DNA of 64,000 nt, taken from Vagococcus allomyrinae (GTDB lineage Bacteria > Bacillota > Bacilli > Lactobacillales > Vagococcaceae). The notes beneath the pieces are model-generated. The model was not told where the DNA came from, did not search any database, and saw nothing but the letters and a program-made list of their open reading frames with translations. The DNA is taken from the NCBI RefSeq assembly GCF_017829975.1, contig NZ_JAEEGA010000008.1, forward strand, positions 62,001 to 126,000. Direction: 5' to 3'. Made by a program: the position numbers and the translations under genes. This document shows, one piece after another, positions 44,874 to 57,622 of this stretch (position 1 is its first letter; every line of letters starts with the position of its first letter).

Positions 44874-47243
44874 TTATAGCGATACAGCGTCTAGTTTAGG
44901 AAGTGATTTTTTTTCGTCTGCCTGCTCCTTTAAGGCTGTTAGTTCTTTAGCGGCATAGTCATCATAAAAAAGTTCTACTACCTCGTCTACGCGACCATAA
45001 CTGTCTAGTAGTAACACCAGACACAGCTCATCTTCACTGTCGTTCACCAATATGGCAGCTTGCCCCTCAAGTGTTTGGCTCGTCTGATAAGTGCCTTTTT
45101 CAAAGTCCAACTCTTCCACAATGCTCAAATCCCATTCAAGGCGATTATAGGCCTGATCAGTAAGATAATCCATAACATAATAAAATTCATCTTCACGTTC
45201 ATCTACTGGTAACAGAAAATAGCCGACGATTACATTCTCCACTATCTCCTCTACAGTAAACTTCATTTTATTGGTAAGTTCTTCAAACGTTTTAACATCC
45301 GTCTCTTGCCATCCCTCACCTACAACAGCTGTTACCCATTCCCAATCTGTCAATTCGACGAGCAAGTACGGTTCTTCATCACGTGTGATTAGATAATAGG
45401 CAATGTTATCATCAATTTGTTTGTAGATAATATCATACTCATAAGTTTCATCAGGATCAACATCGTATATATGCTCATTAAAAACATCTGTTGCCTCTGG
45501 GCTAACCCATGTTTCAACATACATCTCTCTTTGAGATTCAATATCATCTTCGTAATCCGTCTCTTCAATAAAATAAGCTAAAAAGGCATAACCTGGATCT
45601 TCAGTATCCAGCCAATCATCCTCATAATCTGATTCATCATCATAATACTCAGAGTCATCAGCGTAATCACGATCATCATCATTGGAAAAAAAACTGCCTA
45701 AGATCGACAATCCGATGACCCCAATAACGACAATTCGTAAAATGGTTCGCCAATCAACAGGTTTAGGATAGGTAGTCGTTCCAGCGTAGACAGGTTTAAC
45801 CGTTGCACCTTTAAAACCAGCCGAATTCTGTAACCCTTTAACTAAGCCTTGATAGTCATTGGTCAAATTACTAAAATGTTTCGTGGCCTTGACCTGATCC
45901 TTGGCTCGATAAAACACCAATCCGACTAATAGTTCCCGCAAGTTATCTTCTAAATAATTGGTTTGGGGGTTTTCAATAAAGAGGCCATCTTCCAAAGAGA
46001 TTTTTTTCTCTTTCAAACTAGTAAAAATGATTCGCAAAAACTTAGCTGTTTGGTTCTCCACTTGGTTTAATGGTGTATTAGGTGGTAATAAATGATCCGC
46101 AATGGCACGATTCGGTTCATTGTTCTGAACTAACTTTTCAAGACCACGCTTAATTTGATAAATTGCTGCTAAATTTTCCACATCTTGATCCGCAATTTGG
46201 TGGTCCGCCTGCCATCCATCAGTCGCATAAAAATAAGCAAGCAACCCATCTATCTCAAACGTTCGGCTATGCCAATCGGCTTGCCCAATTACCTGATATA
46301 GTTGTAAACGGCGGTCAAAGTAATCAGCCGCTTCTTCCTCTGGTAAATAAAGGGCCTGATCAAAAGAAAAATCGGGTAAAACATCTATTGCCATAAACCA
46401 ATTAAATTCACTGGTCAGTTCATAAGTCGCTAGATCTAACTCATCGTAAAGATACCACAACACTTTTTTAGGTAAATAAACCAACTGACCCTTTAATACA
46501 GGTAAAAAGTTTTCTCTTATCTCAACAAACTCATCGTTTGACCATTGACGACGATAGCGGAAACAACTTTCCCACTCTTTCATGATTATCTTTCGTGGCC
46601 ACTCAGCAAGTAGTTTATGAAGGTCAGCTAATACACGGCTCGGTACGGCTGCTTTTGCCGTCAGTTGATTAACTGAAGGGGCATTACTTTTCTCTTTTGC
46701 TTGAGGTTTTTCCCCCTTGATAACGGCCTCCTTTTTACTCGTCAGCTTTGTTGTTTCTTGCTTTTCATGTCTTTGTTGACGTCCCTGATTTCGCTGTTTG
46801 GCTGCTTCTTTAGCCTTTACCCAACGTTGCTGAACATCAGTCGCCGTATCTTTTGGCTCGCTTTTCTTCGCTAAAGCAGCTTCTTCAACTGGTTTCTCAA
46901 CATGAACTGGAACCTCTTTTTTTAATTCAACCGATGATTCTTTTTCAATTAGTGGTTCACTTTGCTTAGCAGGCTTCACAACACGTTGCACACTCTCAAC
47001 AGTTGTTTCGATTTGCTCGTCGACATCTCTTGTTCGATGTTCAAAGATCTGTTGAGGCCCTTGTTCTTCTATAAATGCAATAGCTTGCTTTTCAGCTAAA
47101 GCCAATTGATCATAAACAGCTTGTGATACTTCTTCTTTGGTTTCCTTATTTTTAAAGCGACGTACTTCACTGACATAGGCTTTCTTAATTTTTCCTATAT
47201 CTTTTGTTGCTTCGATACCAAGTACTTCCCAAAACCATTCCAT
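44874..47243 (-). CDS. J-domain-like membrane protein with extracytoplasmic C-terminal domain
   Basis: The 789-residue protein starts at the ATG at 47243 behind GAGGTGAGG. Residues 1-50 (MEWFWEVLGIEATKDIGKIK onward) resemble the first helices of a DnaJ/Djl J domain, but no HPD tripeptide is present, so classic DnaK stimulation is doubtful. A long charged, low-complexity linker follows (about 60-195), then a helical cytoplasmic domain (about 200-500) and one membrane span (about 522-541, LRIVVIGVIGLSILGSFF). Next comes an Asp/Glu/Tyr-rich segment (about 543-570) and a C-terminal domain (about 572-770) homologous to the next protein. Function is unknown; a membrane quality-control or envelope role is only a guess. 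Confidence 0.6.
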   Translation of the reverse strand: MEWFWEVLGIEATKDIGKIKKAYVSEVRRFKNKETKEEVSQAVYDQLALAEKQAIAFIEEQGPQQIFEHRTRDVDEQIETTVESVQRVVKPAKQSEPLIEKESSVELKKEVPVHVEKPVEEAALAKKSEPKDTATDVQQRWVKAKEAAKQRNQGRQQRHEKQETTKLTSKKEAVIKGEKPQAKEKSNAPSVNQLTAKAAVPSRVLADLHKLLAEWPRKIIMKEWESCFRYRRQWSNDEFVEIRENFLPVLKGQLVYLPKKVLWYLYDELDLATYELTSEFNWFMAIDVLPDFSFDQALYLPEEEAADYFDRRLQLYQVIGQADWHSRTFEIDGLLAYFYATDGWQADHQIADQDVENLAAIYQIKRGLEKLVQNNEPNRAIADHLLPPNTPLNQVENQTAKFLRIIFTSLKEKKISLEDGLFIENPQTNYLEDNLRELLVGLVFYRAKDQVKATKHFSNLTNDYQGLVKGLQNSAGFKGATVKPVYAGTTTYPKPVDWRTILRIVVIGVIGLSILGSFFSNDDDRDYADDSEYYDDESDYEDDWLDTEDPGYAFLAYFIEETDYEDDIESQREMYVETWVSPEATDVFNEHIYDVDPDETYEYDIIYKQIDDNIAYYLITRDEEPYLLVELTDWEWVTAVVGEGWQETDVKTFEELTNKMKFTVEEIVENVIVGYFLLPVDEREDEFYYVMDYLTDQAYNRLEWDLSIVEELDFEKGTYQTSQTLEGQAAILVNDSEDELCLVLLLDSYGRVDEVVELFYDDYAAKELTALKEQADEKKSLPKLDAVSL

Positions 47244-47280
47244 CGTCCTCACCTCATTTTTTAACTTAACTCGTATGCTC

Positions 47281-47286
47281 ATTATA
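47281..47286 (-). promoter_or_regulatory. -10 element of the J-domain-like gene
   Basis: The minus strand reads ACACGGTATAATGAG here. The paralogue's upstream region has the closely similar AAAACGGTATAATAATGAG (-10 at 48469-48474), suggesting that the promoter was duplicated with the gene. The -35 regions are weak. Confidence 0.45.
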
Positions 47287-47374
47287 CCGTGTTTCCTTTA
47301 GAAATACTTCCTATAAATAAAAAACCTTCAATAGTCAGAGGATCTTTGACACGCATAAATATCTGCATCTCAAT

Positions 47375-48334
47375 CTAAGAAGCGCTTAGTATTAACTGCC
47401 TCGGTTCGGCGTGTTCCTTTAGATAGGCTAATGCTTCTTCAGGGTATTCATCATGCTCTAAGATCACGACAGTCATAACCCGTCCTAAATCATCTAGTAT
47501 TAACAATAATTTTAACTCCATTTGTTTGTCACTAAAAAGGATTACTTGTCGCTTTTCGATCGTTTGGCTAAATTGATAAAAGCCAGATTCAAACTCATAA
47601 GACGCGATTGCATCCCTTTCTATCCCAAAACGTGCCTCTGCCTTAGTCCATAAAACGTCTTTATTAGCATCCAAATCTACTGACCAATTGTTAGTCTTTG
47701 GCAACAAAAAATCATTGATTATCTTCTTTATCAGTCGCTCTCTCGGTATGGTATAGAGGCTTGCTAGACCATCAATAGCTTCCTGATTTGCCTCCTGCCA
47801 GCCAGCTCCCATAACACTGCTAACCATGCTATACTCATCAATACCTAACTGTAAATAGGGCGTCCCATCACGTAAAATAAAATAACTGACGCTGGAATTG
47901 TTAAAAATCGTCAACAAGCTATCATACTCATGACGTTCAGGCTCGGCTAGGTTCTCATTTTTAGCATGCGTTCTAAATAACTCCACTAAATTTGAGTTAA
48001 CACGCTCATCAATAAATTTTTTTCTTTGAGAAAATGTAACAGAGTTAGCTTTTGAATTTGGTAAAAAAAGGCGTTGGAAAGCCAAAAAAGTATTGGTTGA
48101 TTCTCGTAGCAAATGACCTTCAGGTTCCTCAGTCGATGAATCAGTCCTCTCCGTTACGACAACTGATTCTACTTCTGGTTCCGGCTCCCCAAAAATTGAA
48201 TAAATCAGACTAGAGAGACTGAATATTCCAATTGTACCAGCTAGTATCACCTTTCCCCAGTTTATCTTATTGCTCGCTTTTTTTGGAAGATTGACGTCAT
48301 TTTTATGTTTAGTTTCGATGGCTTGTCCTTTCAT
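47375..48334 (-). CDS. Membrane-anchored paralogue of the J-domain-like protein's outer domain
   Basis: The 319-residue protein has a basic cytoplasmic N terminus, one membrane span (about 27-47, GKVILAGTIGIFSLSSLIYS) and an extracytoplasmic domain (about 75-315). Aligned with the neighbour's C terminus it keeps FLAF/FLAY, EYD...I, VSYFILRDGTPYL versus IAYYLITRDEEPYL, MGAGWQE versus VGEGWQE, FLLP, FESGFYQFSQTIE versus FEKGTYQTSQTLE, and LLILDDLGRVMTVV versus LLLDSYGRVDEVV. It therefore arose by duplication and lost the J-like part. No enzymatic motif is seen. The ribosome site, AAGG, is weak. Confidence 0.6.
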   Translation of the reverse strand: MKGQAIETKHKNDVNLPKKASNKINWGKVILAGTIGIFSLSSLIYSIFGEPEPEVESVVVTERTDSSTEEPEGHLLRESTNTFLAFQRLFLPNSKANSVTFSQRKKFIDERVNSNLVELFRTHAKNENLAEPERHEYDSLLTIFNNSSVSYFILRDGTPYLQLGIDEYSMVSSVMGAGWQEANQEAIDGLASLYTIPRERLIKKIINDFLLPKTNNWSVDLDANKDVLWTKAEARFGIERDAIASYEFESGFYQFSQTIEKRQVILFSDKQMELKLLLILDDLGRVMTVVILEHDEYPEEALAYLKEHAEPRQLILSAS

Positions 48335-48642
48335 TGCCTTAGAACCAGTCTAGGCAAGTTGTTAATCACTACTTTTCACTCAAATTGTGGTATCTTTGCA
48401 AGCTCTCATGTCGCTTCAAGCCACCAGCTGAATGAATCCAATCGTTCAATCAGACGATGTTACTCATTATTATACCGTTTTACCATCTAATAAGGAACGT
48501 TTTTTTAATAAAACTATCCTCATAAACTTATTTCTTTCGCTTATCAAAGTCGATTAACGTCAAAAAGTAGTTACGATTTTCATCGCAACTACTTCCGCCC
48601 CTTAGATCTAATCTTTTTCTCAGTGATTCAAGAGGAATCTTT
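48335..48642. other. Intergenic stretch upstream of the paralogue
   Basis: It contains a -10-like TATAAT on the minus strand (48469-48474) and a terminator hairpin (48562-48594). The rest is AT-rich with no gene seen. If that -10 is used, the paralogue's message has an untranslated leader of about 125 bases. Confidence 0.4.
48562..48594 (-). terminator. Intrinsic terminator of the beta-galactosidase gene
   Basis: AAGTAGTT pairs with AACTACTT around an inner CGAT/ATCG stem. On the minus strand the stem is followed by TTTTTG, about 50 bases beyond the galactosidase stop. Confidence 0.75.
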
Positions 48643-50649
48643 CTATTTCAAGATAACAACGTCAAAACTAGCTAAACTCGTTTCCTTTGTCAGCATTTCA
48701 CCTGATAACAGGTCTGTTTTCCCGATAAATTCAACTGGCAAATCTTGTGCTTTTTCTTGGAAATTTAAGATAAAAGTGAAAGTTTCCCCTGCCTTTTCGC
48801 GAGTAGTTATTTCTAGCCCACTGTCCTCCTTAGTCAACGATTTAATGTGAGCGGCCTCGGCGAGTTGTTCCACTATATGAGCAATCCCCGCCGGCTCTAA
48901 TTGACTTCCGACATACCAGGCTTGACCTTGGCCAAACTGATTGTTTGTGACAACAGAGGTGCCAGCGTAAAAATCTGATTGGTAACTTGCCAATGAGTGG
49001 GCGCCTTCTAAATGAAGAATATCGCAAAGTAAATTGTTTTTAAAGACTGACCCGTCAGCAAAAACACTGTGGTTAAACTGTTCAGGTGCTAGTGCGTCAA
49101 TTTCTTCCACCCAAATGCCCAACATGTTACGTAGCGGACCAGGGTAGCCTCCAAGATAAACATTATCTGATTCATTGACAATACCACTCATGAATGTTGT
49201 TAAGAATTGTCCTCCCTGTTGAACGAAGGCTTCCAATCGCTCAGCAAGCCCAGCTTTCACCAGATAGAGGACAGGGGCTACAACGACATCATACTGGCTA
49301 AAATCACTGTCCACAGAAATCATGTCTACCGCAATCTGCTTATCATAAAAAGCTTGATAGTACTGATGAATCTGATCCACATAAGTCAAATCTTTATTTG
49401 GTCCGCTGGTGTATTCCAACGCCCAATAGTTATCCCAATCAAAAATAATCCCTACCCGGCTCTTAGTTCGTGAGTCTAATAGTTGATCGCCAAGATTTGC
49501 CAATTCATGGCCGAGATCAGCCACTTCCTTAAACACGCGAGTATTTTCATGACCAGCATGGGCGATTACAGCACCATGAAATTTTTCACAGGCTCCAACA
49601 GAGCGTTTTAATTGAAAAAATTGGACCGTATCCGAGCCATGAGCCACTGCTTGATAACTCTGAGCCCGCATTTTCCCAGGACGTTTTAACGAATTATACG
49701 GCTGCCAGTTTTGTTGACTTGGTGTTTGCTCCATCAACATAAAAGGTTGTCCCTCTTTTAAGCCTCGCATCAAATCATGACACATAGCCGAATAACTTGG
49801 GGGTGTATCATAGCTTGGGTAGTTGTCCCAAGACACGATGTCCATCTCCTTAGCCCATTTGAAATAATCCAAGTTCTTATAGGTACCCATTAAATTAGTA
49901 GTGATCAGCGTCTCTTGATCAAACGCGCGAATCGCATCTCTTTCCATCTTGTAGTTTTCCAACATACTGTCAGAATTAAAACGACGATAGTCCAAAGAAA
50001 TACCAGCAAAAGCTGTATCATCGTAGCCGATCCCCTCACTTAAAGCATTGGGTAACACAATCTCGTCCCATTCGTAAACCCGATGTCCCCAAAAGTCCAT
50101 ATTCCACGCCTCATTTAACGCTTCAATCGTTCCATATCGCGACTGTAGCCAAACTCGAAAAGCCTTCTCGCAGTTCTCACAAAAACACTCACCACCGTAC
50201 TCATTATTGACATGCCAACACGTAACATTGCCATTATCACCATAACGTTCGGCCAATTTACTGGCTATTCTTCGGGCAAATTTTTGATAAACCAAACTAT
50301 TAGGGCAAGCATTATGTCGTTGGCCAAATTTATGTTGGCGACCTTCATAATCCGTTCGGCCTACTTCAGGATATTTTTTAAACATCCATGCTGGTAATGC
50401 TGCCGTAGCAGTTGCCAAAACAATGTCATAGTTATCAGCAGTCAACATCGCTATAATTTTATCTAATTCACTAAAATCATACACTTCCTCTGAAGGCTGA
50501 ATTTTGGCCCATGAAAAAATATTGACACTGGCTGAATTTATCGCCGCCTTTTTAAAAATTCGTAGATCCTCCGACCAGGTTTCCTCCGGCCATTGATTAG
50601 GATTATAATCGCCGCCATATAGCATTCTTTGAAACTTTTTCTGTGTCAT
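48643..50649 (-). CDS. Beta-galactosidase, glycoside hydrolase family 42
   Basis: The 668-residue GH42 enzyme releases galactose from beta-galactosides in the cytoplasm. The ATG at 50649 follows GGAGGT. The TIM barrel (1-390) has MLYGGDYNPNQWPEETW at the start, acid/base Glu150 in WHVNNEYGG, nucleophile Glu307 in LMEQTPSQ, and a four-cysteine zinc site (C115, C155, C157, C160) as in the Thermus enzyme. Trimerisation and C-terminal beta domains follow. No transporter gene adjoins it; the divergent AraC gene probably controls it. GH42 enzymes often prefer oligosaccharides such as galactan or arabinogalactan fragments over lactose. Confidence 0.92.
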   Translation of the reverse strand: MTQKKFQRMLYGGDYNPNQWPEETWSEDLRIFKKAAINSASVNIFSWAKIQPSEEVYDFSELDKIIAMLTADNYDIVLATATAALPAWMFKKYPEVGRTDYEGRQHKFGQRHNACPNSLVYQKFARRIASKLAERYGDNGNVTCWHVNNEYGGECFCENCEKAFRVWLQSRYGTIEALNEAWNMDFWGHRVYEWDEIVLPNALSEGIGYDDTAFAGISLDYRRFNSDSMLENYKMERDAIRAFDQETLITTNLMGTYKNLDYFKWAKEMDIVSWDNYPSYDTPPSYSAMCHDLMRGLKEGQPFMLMEQTPSQQNWQPYNSLKRPGKMRAQSYQAVAHGSDTVQFFQLKRSVGACEKFHGAVIAHAGHENTRVFKEVADLGHELANLGDQLLDSRTKSRVGIIFDWDNYWALEYTSGPNKDLTYVDQIHQYYQAFYDKQIAVDMISVDSDFSQYDVVVAPVLYLVKAGLAERLEAFVQQGGQFLTTFMSGIVNESDNVYLGGYPGPLRNMLGIWVEEIDALAPEQFNHSVFADGSVFKNNLLCDILHLEGAHSLASYQSDFYAGTSVVTNNQFGQGQAWYVGSQLEPAGIAHIVEQLAEAAHIKSLTKEDSGLEITTREKAGETFTFILNFQEKAQDLPVEFIGKTDLLSGEMLTKETSLASFDVVILK

Positions 50650-50681
50650 AGATTTTACCTCCATAAATTTGTTATACTCTT

Positions 50682-50687
50682 ATTATA
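50682..50687 (-). promoter_or_regulatory. -10 of the beta-galactosidase promoter
   Basis: TATAAT is read on the minus strand in GCTTATATAATAAGAG, with no good -35 at the proper distance. This is as expected for a promoter that needs the divergent AraC-type activator. Confidence 0.5.
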
Positions 50688-50783
50688 TAAGCTTTTGAAT
50701 ACTTTTGTATAAATAGCCACTACACTTTATGCAAGAATCCGAAACTAATAAAAGGCTTACACTAATTTAAAAGGAGACTTTAG

Positions 50784-51596
50784 ATGGCAATACTTTTTAA
50801 TATTATGGATACCTCACTCCCGTTAGCTATTGAAACCATTGGCCACGATTGGGAACAAGAACCCGTTGAACGATCAGCTGGCTATCATTATTATCACTGG
50901 CTACAAACCAGTCAAGGCAGCGGCAAAGTCGTCATTCAAAAGCAAGAATTTATACTTGAGCCCGGCATGGGAATACTGATTTTCCCTTTTGTCGAACACC
51001 ATTATTATCAAGTGTCAACTGAAACTTGGCGAACCAATTTTATCACCTTAGGCGGTACGATCGCCTCAACGATTCCAACAATCCTAAACGTTGATCATTT
51101 TTGTTTGGCTAGCAATAATCCCCAGTTTTCTTTTGCCCAGTGGACCGCACAACTTTATGAACAGTTAACCAAATCTCAACCCCTATCACCTTTGGACTAC
51201 TCGATTGAAGCTTATCGATTTTTGGCAAAAATTAAAGAGCATCACTATCAAGAGCAGGTTGTCACTGATGAACGTTACTTAAAATACATTCAACCTGTTC
51301 TGCAATGGATTGACAAACATTTTATGTTGGATTGCTCCACTCAAGAGATGGCTCAATTGGTCTATATCAGTCCCCAATATTTATCTCGCCTATTTCAGCG
51401 CTTTATGAAATTGTCTCCCTATGACTATTTGACTGCAGTCCGTATACAAAAAGCAAAAGAACGCCTATTAACTTTGCCTAATGAAAAAATTAAGGACGTA
51501 GCCAGCCATGTTGGATTTAATGATGCCAGCCATTTTATTGCCACCTTTAAAAAGGCCACACATTATACGCCTGTGGCCTTTCGTAAACTCTATTAA
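50784..51596 (+). CDS. AraC-family transcriptional activator
   Basis: The 270-residue regulator has an N-terminal cupin-like sugar-sensing domain (about 15-140, with GMGILIFPFVEHHYYQ) and a C-terminal AraC DNA-binding domain (about 170-270). The latter shows STQEMAQLVYISPQYLSRLF and the second-helix signature IKDVASHVGFNDASHFIATF. AAAAGGAG precedes the ATG at 50784. Divergent orientation from the GH42 gene suggests activation of that gene in response to a galactoside. Confidence 0.87.
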   Translation: MAILFNIMDTSLPLAIETIGHDWEQEPVERSAGYHYYHWLQTSQGSGKVVIQKQEFILEPGMGILIFPFVEHHYYQVSTETWRTNFITLGGTIASTIPTILNVDHFCLASNNPQFSFAQWTAQLYEQLTKSQPLSPLDYSIEAYRFLAKIKEHHYQEQVVTDERYLKYIQPVLQWIDKHFMLDCSTQEMAQLVYISPQYLSRLFQRFMKLSPYDYLTAVRIQKAKERLLTLPNEKIKDVASHVGFNDASHFIATFKKATHYTPVAFRKLY

Positions 51597-51631
51597 AATA
51601 GCTGGAGAACTATTTAAGTTCTCCAGCTATT
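51597..51631. terminator. Bidirectional intrinsic terminator
   Basis: A perfect 15-bp stem, AATAGCTGGAGAACT with AGTTCTCCAGCTATT, around a five-base loop begins right after the araC-type stop and ends just before the facing stop. Confidence 0.92.
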
Positions 51632-51634
51632 TGG

Positions 51635-55168
<3,534 letters not shown>

Positions 55169-55288
55169 AATTATTAAGGAGATCTGTGACCAAAAGTAGC
55201 CAGGAATGGTATTAGCGATCAACAACCTAATGCGATAAAACTAACACAACTCAATCCCCTTATTTTCACATCCTTTACTTTGATTAAG

Positions 55289-56704
55289 TTAAGATACTGG
55301 CGAAAACTGCTTCTTTTCTTTAACATACTCAGCCATGGATTTAGCAGCAACTTTGCCTGCTCCCATTGCTAAAATAACTGTCGCAGCCCCTGTGACGATA
55401 TCTCCACCAGCGAAGACACCTGGCACACTAGTTGCACCGGTTGCGGAGTCCGCTTCCACATAGCCCCACTTATTTAAAGTCAGTTCAGGAAAAGTTGACA
55501 ACAACACTTGATTAGACCCCTGACCAATCGCTTCAATTACCGTGTCAGCCTCAATTGTAAACTCACTACCTGGAATCACCACCGGTCGGCGACGACCAGA
55601 TTCATCAGGTTCACCAAGGGCCATTTTGACACATTTAACCCCAGAAAGCTCTCCCTTACCATTGCTGAGATATTCAACTGGATTGGTTAGCCAATTATAT
55701 TGAATATCTTCTTCTACTGAATGGTGGTACTCTTCGATTCGAGCCGGTAACTCTTCTAATGAGCGGCGATAAACGACGGACACTTCATCTGCTCCTAGTC
55801 GCTTAGCAGAGCGGGCTGCATCCATGGCGACATTTCCACCACCAATAACCACCACCTTTTTAGAGTGCTTAGTCGGTGTATCATAACGAGGAAATTGATA
55901 GCCATGCATTAAATTTATCCGGGTCAAATATTCACTAGACGAGTAAACGCCATTCAGCGAGGTGCCTGGAATCCCCATAAAATTAGGAGCGCCTGCCCCT
56001 ACCGATAAATAGCAAGCATCAAATTCCGCCATAATTTCATCCATGGTAATTGTTTTGCCAATAACTGCATTAGTTTCAATTGTGACACCTAATTTTTCAA
56101 TAGACGCTATTTCCTTTTGAACAATTCGTTTTGGTAAACGAAATTCTGGGATGCCATAAGTTAAGACACCGCCTGGCGCATGCAACGCTTCATAGACAGT
56201 GACATCAAATCCTTCTTTTGCTAAATCACCGGCTACGGTTAAACCAGACGGTCCTGATCCAATAACCGCTACTTTTCCGATTACAGGTTCAGTTCGCTTG
56301 GCCACGGCCTGTTCATTTTCCAAGGCCCAATCGGCAACTAAACGTTCCAATTTTCCAATAGCTACTGGTTCAAAGTTTTTAGCCAATCCCAATTTACATA
56401 CAGATTCACATTGCTTTTCCTGTGGACAGACTCGTCCGCAGATAGCCGGCAAATTGGTATACTTACTCAACACTTCAGAAGCTTCCGCCATATCACCATC
56501 GCGAATGGCCAAAATAAATCCTGGAATATCGATCATGACTGGACACTTTTCGATACAAGGAGCATTTTTACACTGTAAACAACGAGCTGCTTCCAATTGC
56601 CCTTCTTCCAAGTTATAGCCTAGACAAACTTCTTCAAAATTTGTCTTGCGAATGCTCGGCTCTTGCTCTCTGATTGCGGTTTGTTCTCTACTTCGTCTCG
56701 CCAT
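55289..56704 (-). CDS. nfnB: NfnB-type / glutamate-synthase-small-subunit-like NADPH oxidoreductase
   Basis: The 471-residue flavoprotein has an N-terminal double 4Fe-4S domain (CLQCKNAPCIEKCP, then CGRVCPQEKQCESVC), an FAD-binding GSGPSGLTVAGDLAKEGFDV and an NADPH-binding GGGNVAMDAARSAKRLGAD. Alone it looks like GltD. Because it overlaps the NfnA gene by 17 bases and no large glutamate synthase subunit is present, the NfnAB complex is the better call: it couples ferredoxin and NADH oxidation to NADP+ reduction, or the reverse. In some organisms the same pair acts as sulfide dehydrogenase. Confidence 0.85.
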   Translation of the reverse strand: MARRSREQTAIREQEPSIRKTNFEEVCLGYNLEEGQLEAARCLQCKNAPCIEKCPVMIDIPGFILAIRDGDMAEASEVLSKYTNLPAICGRVCPQEKQCESVCKLGLAKNFEPVAIGKLERLVADWALENEQAVAKRTEPVIGKVAVIGSGPSGLTVAGDLAKEGFDVTVYEALHAPGGVLTYGIPEFRLPKRIVQKEIASIEKLGVTIETNAVIGKTITMDEIMAEFDACYLSVGAGAPNFMGIPGTSLNGVYSSSEYLTRINLMHGYQFPRYDTPTKHSKKVVVIGGGNVAMDAARSAKRLGADEVSVVYRRSLEELPARIEEYHHSVEEDIQYNWLTNPVEYLSNGKGELSGVKCVKMALGEPDESGRRRPVVIPGSEFTIEADTVIEAIGQGSNQVLLSTFPELTLNKWGYVEADSATGATSVPGVFAGGDIVTGAATVILAMGAGKVAAKSMAEYVKEKKQFSPVS

Positions 56705-57533
56705 GGGCCATCTGCTCCTTTTGATACATTGTTAAAGAGTCGGTCTCTTCTGTCTGGTATTGCTTCATTCGCTGAATAAATTCGTCCCAATTTACTTCAG
56801 TGCCCAAAAACTCAGGTCCATCGACACAAGCAAATTTAATTGAATCAGCCACTGTTACGCGACAGCCACCACACATACCAGTCCCATCAATCATGATCGG
56901 ATTTAACGACACAAACACTGGAACGTCGTGATCACTGGCCACTGCTGTACAGAACTTCATCATCATGCTCGGTCCGATTGCCCAGGTTTGATCAATCGTT
57001 TCACGAGTGTATACCTCTTCCATGGCATTCGTAACCAAACCTTTTCTTCCCAACGTACCATCGTCTGTCATGATAATCAATTCATCTGAAACTGCTCGAC
57101 ACTCATCTTGCAAAATAACCAACTCAGCTGTTTTCGCCCCTAAAATTGTTATGACTCGATTCCCTGCTTCTTTGAGCCCTTTAACAATTGGGTACAGCGC
57201 TGCTATGCCAACACCACCACCAACTAATAAAACAGTCCCGTACTGTTTTATATCAGCTGCCACACCTAAAGGTCCTGACACATCTGCAATCGTATCACCC
57301 GCTTGAAGCGTGGCCAGTTTGGCCGTTGATTTTCCAATTACTTGAAAAATTAATTGAATCGTGCCCTCTTTTTTATTTGTATCTACAATAGTTAAAGGAA
57401 TGCGTTCACTAAATTCATCGGCTCGAACAATTAAAAACTGCCCTGGTAAGCCTTTATTCGCGATTCGCGGAGCTTCAACCCAAATATCAAATTCATTTTC
57501 AGATAACTGTTGACATTTAGTTATTTTATTCAC
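56688..57533 (-). CDS. nfnA: NfnA-type ferredoxin-NADP oxidoreductase subunit alpha
   Basis: The 281-residue subunit resembles dihydroorotate-dehydrogenase electron-transfer subunits. It has an FAD-binding beta barrel with RIPLTIVD near 44, an NAD-binding GGGVGIAALYPIVK near 111, and a C-terminal 2Fe-2S site in GTGMCGGCRVTV with a later cysteine in FACVDGPEF. The start is GTG at 57533 behind AGGAGAG. It forms a complex with NfnB. No pyrimidine genes are near, so a PyrK role is unlikely. Confidence 0.85.
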   Translation of the reverse strand: MNKITKCQQLSENEFDIWVEAPRIANKGLPGQFLIVRADEFSERIPLTIVDTNKKEGTIQLIFQVIGKSTAKLATLQAGDTIADVSGPLGVAADIKQYGTVLLVGGGVGIAALYPIVKGLKEAGNRVITILGAKTAELVILQDECRAVSDELIIMTDDGTLGRKGLVTNAMEEVYTRETIDQTWAIGPSMMMKFCTAVASDHDVPVFVSLNPIMIDGTGMCGGCRVTVADSIKFACVDGPEFLGTEVNWDEFIQRMKQYQTEETDSLTMYQKEQMAHGETK

Positions 57534-57622
57534 AATATTCTCTCCTACTTTCCTAACTGCTTTCTTCTAAACAGATAGCCCTCACATTTTTTTACCGTTT
57601 GGTTGTTTTACTTGCAGCTGGA
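57534..57622. other. nfnA-flavodoxin spacer with recurring GCCCTCACA motif
   Basis: GCCCTCACATTTTTTTAC at 57578-57595 closely matches GCCCTCACACCTTTTTAC at 16596-16613 near acpP. No hairpin terminator is seen, so the flavodoxin gene and nfnA may share a transcript. Confidence 0.4.

Noticed and set aside
55289-56704. Glutamate synthase small subunit (GltD)
   Set aside because: There is no large subunit nearby, and the gene overlaps an NfnA-type partner, so NfnB is the better reading.
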